Shown here piece by piece: positions 1-8,145 of a DNA stretch of 64,000 nucleotides (the stretch's first letter is position 1; every line of letters begins with the position of its first letter). Location of the stretch: contig JAWKVW010000010.1 in NCBI GenBank assembly GCA_041397845.1, positions 59,302-123,301 of the forward strand, in the 5' to 3' direction. The position numbers and the translations under genes are program-made. The notes under the pieces are model-generated. The model saw nothing but the letters and a program-made list of their open reading frames with translations, ran no database searches and was not told the origin of the DNA. This DNA is from JAKPQE01 sp041397845 (GTDB lineage: Bacteria > Pseudomonadota > Alphaproteobacteria > Rhizobiales > JAKPQE01).

Positions 1-417
1 CGACCTCGGCAAGGATTTGCGGAAAGCCGGGTCGGCCGTACCGCGGCTTGTCCGGGAAATAGGTTCCGCCCCAGATTGGCTCACCCGCGGGCGTCGGGAA
101 CATCGTCAGCGGCCAGCCCCGATCACCGAGCGCATGGAGCTGCTGCCATGTAAATCTGATCGATATCGGGTCGTTCCTCGCGATCGACGCTGACGTTGAC
201 GAACAGGCGATTCATCAACGCAGCAATCTCGGGGTTCTCGAAACTCTCATGCGCCATGACATGGCACCAGTGGCACGCGGCATAGCCGATCGAGAGCAGC
301 ACCGGCCGATCGAGGCGCCGGGCCTCGGCGAGCGCTTCCTTGCCCCACGGCCGCAAGTGGACAGGTCTGTCGCTGTGGAGGAATGCGGGAGTTCATCTCG
401 TGGCGGAGTTCGCTCAT
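1..417 (-). pseudogene. YyaL/DUF255 thioredoxin-domain protein, N-terminal part, frameshifted and cut by window edge
   Basis: The minus strand reads the N-terminal thioredoxin-like domain of the YyaL/SPATA20 family. The signature ACHWCHVMAHESFE is present, followed by FVNVSVDREERPDIDQIYMAA. The frame then breaks near 140-145, where one extra base turns IYMAALHALG into a stop. The next frame continues with WPLTMFPTPAGEPIWGGTYF to the window edge. The start region (ATG at 417) also needs several one-base insertions to read as the family N-terminus ending in RPWGKEALAEA. Most of the family's roughly 650-700 residues would lie outside the window. The function in bacteria is poorly known. The gene is divergent from mnmE. 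The breaks are mainly shortened homopolymers, so sequencing error is as likely as decay. Confidence 0.75.
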
Positions 418-536
418 CGGTCGCTCTCGTTCACCGGTCTGGTTGCGGTCGTGGTTCCGTCTTCGGTCGGCAGGTATCGAGCAGGCACGGGCAGGGCGTT
501 GGCCGGACGGTGCGGTCAGCGCGCTATCGGCAGGTC

Positions 537-1829
537 TTGCAACCTGATATTGTCCGCTATCATCAGGATCGTGGCAAAGGAGTCGGGCGATCTTGCGCGA
601 GGGATAGTCAGACCAGTGCCGGAACAAGGCAGGTCCTGCGGGCGATCCGGAGCCCTCGTCGTGAGACCGTGATCGCCAGGCCTGGTGCTCTGGATGCGCC
701 GGGTCCGGCAGGTTCACTGGCAGGACGTTGCCGAACTTCACCTCCATGGCGGAGGAAGGGCGATCGTTGCGCAGGTTCTCAAGGTGCTGGGTGACACGCT
801 AGGATGCCGGATGGCGGAGGCGGGGGAATTCACCCGTCGGGCTTTTGATCAAGGAAAGCTCGACCTGACCGAGACAGAGGGCTGGCGGACCTCATCGATT
901 CGGAGACGGAAAGGACAACGGCGGCAGGCGCTGCGGCAGATGGAAGGTGGTCTGCGAACCCTGGTTGAGGGGTGGAGGTCGCGGATCCTCGAGCTCTCGG
1001 CATTGCTCGCGGCGGAGCTGGATTTTTCCGATGAGGGTGACGTGGGCAGCGGTCTCGAGGTTGTGGGCCAGCAGGGCATTCGGGATCTGATTTTGGAAGT
1101 GGACGACGTACTCAACAGCAGCCGAATCGCAGAGCGGGTCCGCGACGGTGTTCGGGTGGTCATTGCAGGTGCACCGAATGTCGGCAAATCAAGCTTGATG
1201 AATGCGATTGTCGGTCAGGACGTGGCTATTGTCGGGCTTGCCAGAGTTTACGGGATGTCATCGAAGTGCGGCTCGATATCGCCGGCATTCCGAAGTGGAT
1301 CATCGACACGGCCGGCGTAAGGGATGCCGAGAACGAAATCGAGGCGGAGGGCATTCATCGCACGGCGGAGCAGGTGACGAGGGCCGATCTTGTTTGTCTC
1401 GTCCGTGATGGGTCTGTTCAATCCGGTGAGATAGAGGTCGGCATTCCATCGGATGTTCGGACCGTTCATCTTTACAACAAGGCTGATCTCGTTGCGTTTC
1501 GGCATTCCGACGGGGACGGAATATGGGTCTCAACAACGACCGGGAGAGGGGTCTTGACGCCTTCCTATCGGAGCTTGGCCAAATTCGTCGCCAAACATAT
1601 GCGGGACGCGAGGTCGGACTTGTGACGCGGGAGCGGCAGAGGGCCAGCAATCCAGGAGTATTGCGGGACAGCCTCCAGCGGGCAGAAGGTGCCCTGGCGA
1701 TTGGTGTTGAGCTTGCGGCAGGATGACTACAAAGGGGCTGCGGCTGATGCCATCGGCCGGTTGACCGGGCAGATCGAAGTGGAAGAAATGCTCGGATCGA
1801 TTTTCAGCCGCTTCTGCATTGGAAAATAA
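537..1829 (+). pseudogene. mnmE: tRNA uridine-5-carboxymethylaminomethyl modification GTPase MnmE, multiply frameshifted
   Basis: MnmE is the GTPase that, with MnmG, makes cmnm5U at the wobble position of certain tRNAs. Pieces appear in order. The folate-binding N-domain has QDVAELHLHGG, GEFTRRAF and KLDLTETEG. The G domain has the P-loop GAPNVGKSSLMNAIVGQDVA (about 1165-1225), then WIIDTAGVRDAENEIEAEG and YNKADLV. The C-terminus ends in a Cys-rich tail, FCIGK, with the stop at 1827-1829. At least six frame changes are needed, including a cluster at 1230-1260 where the switch region (expected GLPGVTRDVIEVRLDIAG) is scrambled by several small indels. The start is uncertain; a TTG at 537 precedes a DIV(A)LSSG-like stretch. 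Total length fits the family's usual 430-450 codons, so nothing large is missing. It is an error-laden read-through or a young pseudogene. Confidence 0.8.
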
Positions 1830-1843
1830 GTGGTTTTTGAATC

Positions 1844-1859
1844 TGTTTCACGTGAAACA
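1844..1859. promoter_or_regulatory. parS: parS centromere site 1
   Basis: The perfect 16-bp palindrome TGTTTCACGTGAAACA matches the universal bacterial parS consensus bound by ParB. It lies in the short gap between mnmE and mnmG, about 2.6 kb from parA. It is the usual place for an origin-proximal parS in this gene order. Confidence 0.95.
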
Positions 1860-1922
1860 CAGAGCGCATAAACAGCTTTTCCACAGAGTGCGCATCCGAT
1901 AAACGCAATATGGAAGCCGGGT

Positions 1923-3779
1923 ATGGATCGTGAGTATCAATTCGATGTCATCGTGGTTGGTGGTGGTCACGCCGGCTGTGAGGCGGTTGGTGCCGCGGCC
2001 CGCTTGGGAGCGCGGACCGCGCTTGTCACCCACAAGTTCGCGACGATCGGAGAGATGTCGTGCAATCCGGCAATCGGCGGCCTCGGCAAGGGCCATCTTG
2101 TCCGGGAGATCGATGCTCTCGACGGGCTGATGGGTCGTGTTGCCGACGCTGCCGGCATCCAATTTCGCATCCTGAACCGGCGGAAGGGGCCGGCGGTGCA
2201 GGGGCCGCGGGCGCAGGCCGATCGCAAGCTCTATCGTCTGGCCATGCAAAGCGCGATCGCCGAACAGGAAAATCTCACCGTTATCGAGGGCGATGCTGCC
2301 GACCTCGTCATCGGGAAAAATCGAGTCGGAGCGTGACGGCATCTCTGACGGGCGGGTTTTGCATGCCGGTGCGGTGGTGCTGACAACCGGCACCTTTCTG
2401 CGCGGCGTCATCCATATCGGCGAACGACAGATCCCGGCCGGCCGGGTCGGTGAGGCGCCGAGCGGAATTTCATCAGCGCTGGAGCGATGCGGGTTCCACT
2501 CTGGGGCGACTGAAGACCGGGACACCGCCGCGGCTTGATGGAAAGACGATCGACTGGTCGCTCTCGATGCACAGCAGGGTGATGATCCACCAGTGCCGTT
2601 TTCAATGATGACGGAGCGGATCAGCAATCCGCAGATAGCCTGCCATATCACCCGGACGACGACGGACGGGCATGACCTCATCCGGGCCAATCTCGACCGG
2701 GCGCCGATTTATTCCGGCCAGATTGGCAGCCGGGGTCCCCGATATTGTCCGTCCATCGAGGACAAGGTGGTTCGCTTTGGAGATCGCGACAGCCATCAGG
2801 TCTTCCTTGAACCGGAAGGGCTCGACGACGATACGGTCTATCCGAACGGTATTTCGACGTCCCTGCTGAGGACGTGCAGGCGGGTCTGGTGCGTTCGATG
2901 CCGGGGCTGTCGCGGGTGCGGATCATCCGGCCAGGCTATGCCATCGAGTATGACCATATCGACCCGACGGAGCTTTATCCGTCGCTGGAAACCAAGCGGG
3001 TTGGATGCTTGTTTCTCGCGGGCCAAGTCAATGGCACGACTGGGTATGAGGAGGCGGGGGCGCAAGGTCTGGTGGCCGGCATCAACGCGGCGCTGCGCGC
3101 CAGCGGAAGTGATGTCCGCGAGTTCGACCGCACCACGAGCTATCTTGGTGTGATGATCGATGACCTTGTGACAAAGGGGATTTCCGAACCTTATCGGATG
3201 TTCACGTCGCGGGCGGAGTTTCGGCTGTCCCTTCGGACTGACAATGCCGACTTGCGCCTGACGCCGATCGGGATGCAGCTCGGATGCGTCGGGGCAGCCC
3301 GCATCCGGCATTTTGATTCACGGGCGAAACGGATTGATGAAGGCAGGGCACTTCTGAAGTCGCTGAAAGTGTCGCCATCGCAGGCGGCGCACCATGGTTG
3401 GTCGGTCAATCGGGACGGGGTGTTGCGAAGTGCATATGAGCTTCTGGCCTATCCCGATCTTGGTCTTGGCGAGCTAGAGGCGGCATGGCCCGAGCTTGCG
3501 GCGCTTGGCCCGGACGTTGGCGGTTTTCTGCAAACCGAAGCGCGCTATGCAGTGTATCTCGATCGGCAGATGTCAGACGTCGAAGCCTTGCGCCGGGACG
3601 AGAACCTGCGGCTTTCGCCGGATCTTGACTATGGTGCGATTGGCGGGTTGTCGAATGAGGTTCGGGCCAAGCTTGCTGCGGGCCGGCCGGTTTCCATCGG
3701 TCATGCGGCGCGGATGGATGGCGTGACGCCGGCTGCGCTGACGCTGCTGCTTGCGCATGTGCGGCGGCGTGCGAATTGA
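1923..3779 (+). pseudogene. mnmG: tRNA uridine-5-carboxymethylaminomethyl modification enzyme MnmG, frameshifted in its first half
   Basis: MnmG (GidA) is the FAD-dependent partner of MnmE in wobble-uridine modification. The first frame has the FAD Rossmann motif VVGGGHAGCEA and the signature CNPAIGGLGKGHL. It breaks near 2325, resumes with VVLTTGTFLRGVIHIGERQ, and breaks again about 2500-2590 (expected GRLKTGTPPRLDG). It then reads ISNPQIACHITRT and YCPSIEDKVVRF, and breaks a last time near 2862, where SLPEDVQ has lost one C. From about 2865 to the TGA at 3777-3779 the frame is intact, with FLAGQVNGTTGYEEAGAQG and EPYRMFTSRAEFRL. Overall length (about 619 codons) equals a normal MnmG, so only indels are wrong. 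The gene precedes rsmG by 57 bases. Confidence 0.85.
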
Positions 3780-3836
3780 TTCGGTTCCGTATCAAGCAAG
3801 ACCATTCCAGGTCTTTTCCGCGGAAGGGGCGGACAT

Positions 3837-4502
3837 ATGGCATTGCCCGGTGATGTACGCGACTCAATTGATATCGTTTCCGAAATCGTCCCCGTTTCAC
3901 GTGAAACAGGGGAGCGGCTGAGCATCTATGTCGAGTTGCTGCGGCACTGGCAGAAGTCGCTCAATCTGGTTGCGCCGTCGACGCTGGAGGCAGTCTGGAG
4001 CCGGCACGTGGCCGACAGCGCCCAGATTATCCCGCTCGTTCCGGGCGCGAAGCGTTGGGTCGATATTGGCAGCGGGGCCGGGTTTCCGGGGCTCGTGACG
4101 GCAATCTTCCTTGCCGACGTCGTCGGGGCGGAGGTCAACCTCGTCGAGTCGAATGGCAAGAAAGCGGCGTTCCTCAGGACGGTCGCACGGGAGACGGGCG
4201 CGCCGGCGAAAATCCATTGCGCACGGATCGAGGATGTGATTCCAACATTCCAGGACCGGGTGGATGCAGTCAGCGCGCGGGCGCTGGCGTCACTTTCGCA
4301 GCTCTGCGGCATGGTGGAGCCGCTGGTGCGCGCAGGAGCGGTTGCGGTTTTCCACAAAGGCCAAGATTTTGCGGCTGAGTATGGCGAATGCGCTAAATCT
4401 TGGAATGTCGATCTGGTAAAACATCAAAGCCGTATCGATCCCAAGGGATCGGTCATTGTCATTCGAGGCCTGACGGCACTGTCGACAAGGAACGATGCAT
4501 GA
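3837..4502 (+). CDS. rsmG: 16S rRNA (guanine527-N7)-methyltransferase RsmG
   Basis: A 221-residue class I SAM methyltransferase that methylates G527 of 16S rRNA. The RsmG/GidB signatures are present: LSIYVELLRHWQKSLNLVAP near residue 30, then WSRHVADSAQI, the SAM-binding loop WVDIGSGAGFPGLV, and SARALASLSQL. Length is normal. It is the first wholly intact gene of the window. It overlaps parA by four bases (ATGA), so the two are probably co-transcribed. Its early codons for VSRET contain a second parS site. Confidence 0.95.
   Translation: MALPGDVRDSIDIVSEIVPVSRETGERLSIYVELLRHWQKSLNLVAPSTLEAVWSRHVADSAQIIPLVPGAKRWVDIGSGAGFPGLVTAIFLADVVGAEVNLVESNGKKAAFLRTVARETGAPAKIHCARIEDVIPTFQDRVDAVSARALASLSQLCGMVEPLVRAGAVAVFHKGQDFAAEYGECAKSWNVDLVKHQSRIDPKGSVIVIRGLTALSTRNDA
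3893..3908. promoter_or_regulatory. parS: parS centromere site 2, inside rsmG
   Basis: CGTTTCACGTGAAACA matches 15 of 16 positions of the parS consensus; the inner 14-bp palindrome is perfect and only the outermost T is C. It lies inside the 5' end of rsmG, about 2 kb from the first site, and so is under both coding and ParB-binding constraint. Confidence 0.85.
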
Positions 4503-5323
4503 GCGCTCTGCCGCGACGTCCGCGCGTCATCACGATCGCGAATCAGAAAGGTGGCGTCGGCAAGACGACGACAGCCATCAATCTCGGTACCGCTCTTGCC
4601 GCAATTGGCGAAGAGGTGCTCGTGGTCGATCTCGATCCGCAGGGCAATGCCTCGACGGGCCTTGGCATCGATCGCAAGAGCCGGCGCGTCTCGACCTACG
4701 ATATCCTGACGTCGGCGACAACACTGGACGAGGCGGCAATGCCGACGGTCGTGCCGCGGCTGTCGGTGGCGCCTTCGACGCTCGACCTTCTGGGCGTCGA
4801 GCTCGAGATTGCCGCCGAGGCCGATCGGGCGCATCGCCTGCGCTCGGCCGTCAGCCGGCATGCGGCAGCGGCGGAAGCGGGCCAGACGGAAAAGTCCTAT
4901 AGCTATATTCTCGTCGATTGCCCGCCGTCGCTGAATCTGTTGACGGTCAATGCGATGACGGCGGCGCATTCGATCCTCGTGCCGCTGCAGTGCGAGTTCT
5001 TTGCTCTGGAAGGCCTCAGCCAGCTTCTGCAGACCGTGGAGCAGGTGAAGCGCTCGCTCAATCCCGAGCTGTCGATCCATGGCGTCGTGCTAACGATGTA
5101 TGACAGCCGCAACAACCTCGCCAACCAGGTCGTCGCGGACGTGCGGGAATATATGGGCACGCGGGTCTACGAGACGATCATTCCGCGCAATGTGCGTGTG
5201 TCCGAGGCGCCGTCCTACGGCAAGCCGGTGCTGCTTTACGATCTGAAGTGCCCCGGCAGTCAGGCCTATCTGAAGCTCGCCTCGGAGATCATCCAGCGCG
5301 AGAAGAGTCTTCGGGCTGCATAA
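4499..5323 (+). CDS. parA: Chromosome partitioning ATPase ParA
   Basis: A 274-residue ParA-type deviant Walker ATPase that moves ParB-parS complexes over the nucleoid. It has the deviant P-loop NQKGGVGKTTTAINLG (residues 15-30), VVDLDPQGNAS (Walker A') and ILVDCPPSLNLLTVNA (Walker B). The start is the ATG overlapping the rsmG stop (ATGA); longer in-frame extensions lie within rsmG and lack conservation. parB follows after 83 bases. With two parS sites nearby this is the chromosomal, not a plasmid, system. Confidence 0.96.
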   Translation: MSALPRRPRVITIANQKGGVGKTTTAINLGTALAAIGEEVLVVDLDPQGNASTGLGIDRKSRRVSTYDILTSATTLDEAAMPTVVPRLSVAPSTLDLLGVELEIAAEADRAHRLRSAVSRHAAAAEAGQTEKSYSYILVDCPPSLNLLTVNAMTAAHSILVPLQCEFFALEGLSQLLQTVEQVKRSLNPELSIHGVVLTMYDSRNNLANQVVADVREYMGTRVYETIIPRNVRVSEAPSYGKPVLLYDLKCPGSQAYLKLASEIIQREKSLRAA

Positions 5324-5406
5324 TTCGTTCGATACGGTAGCGGAATTTCGCTGCAATCCGGAATATCGATTCATAACCGAAACAACATTAGCGAGTCGAG
5401 GCGAAG

Positions 5407-6276
<870 letters not shown>

Positions 6277-6307
6277 ACTGGTGATCCTGCGCGCGAGCGG
6301 TAATTCA

Positions 6308-6334
6308 GCCTCCGGCGTCCGGTGCGCCGGAGGC
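6308..6334. terminator. Hairpin between convergent parB and holA
   Basis: A 10-bp perfect stem (GCCTCCGGCG / CGCCGGAGGC) with a 7-base loop lies between the ends of parB and holA. It is followed on the plus strand by ATTGTCATTT, a weak T-rich run, so it could end parB transcription. The run on the other side is poorer. Confidence 0.6.
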
Positions 6335-6342
6335 ATTGTCAT

Positions 6343-7527
6343 TTAACGTGCTGAAGTCAGTTCGTTTTTCCGATGTTTCACGACCCGAGAGCGTTTCTGC
6401 CTATCATTGGATCGCTTCAGCAGAATCGTTTGAGCGCTCTCACTTGTTTTCGCATTTCCGGACGGAAAACCGGTTTCCACTTTCCAGCGTGCTCTGGCGG
6501 CGGCCGCGGCGTGGCGGGTGGCGGCGCGGCCGAGGCGGAAGAGCAACGCACCAATCAGGGAGAATGCCATTTCCGGGCGCTGGCGGGCATCGAGCTGGGC
6601 CTCGTCGACAAGTTCGAGGGCGCGCTCGAGGCGGCGACAGTTCCAGGCTTCGAGCGCGGTGGCGACGGCGGCTTTGCGCTTGAAATGCGGCGGCGGCATC
6701 AGGTGTTCGACGACCGCCGAAGCGCGCCTGCCGTTTTCAACGTCGGCCGAAAGGCGATGGAGTAGCTGGGTGTGGCGCTGGATGGCGGTGATCGCCGAGG
6801 GATGAATGCCGGTTCCGGCGAGGCGGGCGAGGCCATGGTCGATTGCGGCGAGGCGGCCGGTCATCGCCGCGTCGACAACCTCATCGATCATGATGGCGGA
6901 GGCGTCGCCGCTGACGGCAACGACGTCGGCGTGGGTGACCTTGCCGGTGCCCATGGCGTAGAGCTTCAGCTTTTCGATTTCGGCCCGGCTGGCGAGGCGG
7001 TCGGCGCCGAGCTGGGCGACGAGCGCAGCGCGGGCGTCGTGATCGATGGCAAGGCCGGCCTCGGCGAATTCGCGGTCGATCAGCTTTTCGAGATCCTGGC
7101 CGGTGTCGGGATAGCAGGCGATGGCGACGGCGGCCCTGGCCTGCTCGAAACGACGGCGGATCGGAGCGTTCTTTTTCAGATCGCCGGCTTCGATGACGAT
7201 GATTGCGTCGGCAGGCGGCTGATCGAAGACGGATCGAGGCCGGCAGGATCGAGCGGCCACCGAGGCGGACGCGAATGGCACGGCGGCCGCCAAACAGCGG
7301 TACGGTGTGGGCTTCGTCGGCCAGGCGGGCGGGTCGGAGGCGATGGCGTCGCCGTCGAGCTGGACTATGGCGAAGGGATCGTCGCTCGTGCCGATGGCGG
7401 CGGCAATGATCGCCCTGGTGCGCTCGGCAACGAGGCCGGTATCGGGACCGAAGACGAGAACGAGTGGGGTATCGGGGTCCGGTGCCTGGAGGAATCGTTC
7501 GAGGGCAGCGCCCTTTGGCGTGGTCAT
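6343..7527 (-). CDS. holA: DNA polymerase III subunit delta HolA, with a compensated frameshift and a repeat-encoded tail
   Basis: HolA opens the beta clamp as part of the clamp loader. The N-terminal AAA+-like region has LVLVFGPDTGLVAERTRAI, then DAIIVIEAGDLKKNAPIRR, and the C-terminal domain has ADVVAVSGDASAIMIDEVVD. The start chosen is ATG 7527; the in-frame ATG at 7590 overlaps the end of lptE. Two oddities stand out. Residues about 67-101 do not resemble HolA, but the neighbouring frame encodes LADEAHTVPLFGGRRAIRV, as expected, so two opposite indels probably lie near 7327 and 7230. The last roughly 45 residues are encoded by a dispersed repeat and make the protein longer (394 aa) than the usual 340-350. 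The gene is the last of leuS-lptE-holA. Confidence 0.88.
   Translation of the reverse strand: MTTPKGAALERFLQAPDPDTPLVLVFGPDTGLVAERTRAIIAAAIGTSDDPFAIVQLDGDAIASDPPAWPTKPTPYRCLAAAVPFASASVAARSCRPRSVFDQPPADAIIVIEAGDLKKNAPIRRRFEQARAAVAIACYPDTGQDLEKLIDREFAEAGLAIDHDARAALVAQLGADRLASRAEIEKLKLYAMGTGKVTHADVVAVSGDASAIMIDEVVDAAMTGRLAAIDHGLARLAGTGIHPSAITAIQRHTQLLHRLSADVENGRRASAVVEHLMPPPHFKRKAAVATALEAWNCRRLERALELVDEAQLDARQRPEMAFSLIGALLFRLGRAATRHAAAAARARWKVETGFPSGNAKTSESAQTILLKRSNDRQKRSRVVKHRKNELTSAR
6408..6495 (-). repeat. Dispersed repeat, copy A, at the 3' end of holA
   Basis: Read on the minus strand, this copy contains GTGGAAACCGGTTTTCCGTC followed by a CGGAAATGCGAAAACAA stretch and ends near CTGAAGCGATCC. 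The segment at 34968-35046 shares the same order of motifs (GAAACCGGTTT, AAAATGC, AAAACAA, GAGC, CTGAAGCGATTCC). Elements of this type are common at gene ends in Rhizobiales genomes. Here the repeat is translated as the C-terminal tail of HolA. Confidence 0.7.
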
Positions 7528-7602
7528 CGGGCCGATCCTTGGCCGTTCCCTAGGCTCGCGGCCGGCCATGGGGATGTCGCCGGCCGGCAAGGTGGTCGCC
7601 GA

Positions 7603-8145
7603 CTATTCGGCGGTGGCGAGGTAGGCGCCAACGCGGGTCCGGATATCGTGAGCAATTGTCTCGGCGGCGCGATCCTCGGCGTCCCGCTCGGCACGCACAT
7701 TGGCGTAGCGCTGGTTCGAGTAGTCGAACGAGGCATTGGCGAAGCTGTCGCCGCTCGTCAGTTCCCGGCCGGAACTGGCGTCAAAAAGACGATAGCTGGC
7801 CGTCACCGAGAGAACTTCGGCGGTCGGAGTGCCTGAAATCGGAACGATGCCGACGCGCGACATGGACCGGCGGACCGTAACGGTCAGCCGATAGCGCGGA
7901 TTGTCGGGGTCGACGGCGTTGGAAAGCACGTAGACGAGCTCATTGCGGAGCTGCTGGCCGAGGCGTTCCGGGATCGGGTCGACGGAGACGAGCGCCATCC
8001 TGTCGGCAAGGCTGCCGGAGGCGCCGGCCGACATGGAGCCGTACATCGGCCGCACGTTGCAGGCCGCAAGGCTCGTCGCAAGGCCGAGAGCGGCAAGGAA
8101 AAGACCGGCGCGGAACGGGCGGAGCTTCGAATCAGGCGACGACAT
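7603..8145 (-). CDS. lptE: LPS-assembly lipoprotein LptE
   Basis: A 180-residue outer-membrane lipoprotein that plugs the LptD barrel during LPS export. A signal peptide ends in a lipobox, LATSLAACNVRPMYG, with the acylated Cys near residue 29. YRLTVTVRR, then the beta-strand region TASYRLFDASSGRELTSGDS, and ERDAEDRAAETIAHDIRTRV are typical of the short alphaproteobacterial LptE. The start at 8145 overlaps the end of leuS by 14 bases, which implies translational coupling; the longer frame to 8256 is inside leuS. holA follows 75 bases later. Confidence 0.92.
   Translation of the reverse strand: MSSPDSKLRPFRAGLFLAALGLATSLAACNVRPMYGSMSAGASGSLADRMALVSVDPIPERLGQQLRNELVYVLSNAVDPDNPRYRLTVTVRRSMSRVGIVPISGTPTAEVLSVTASYRLFDASSGRELTSGDSFANASFDYSNQRYANVRAERDAEDRAAETIAHDIRTRVGAYLATAE

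Noticed and set aside
1260..2600. Programmed frameshifting in mnmE or mnmG
   Set aside because: The breaks are too many, in both directions, and not at slippery heptamers. Neighbouring yyaL shows the same pattern.
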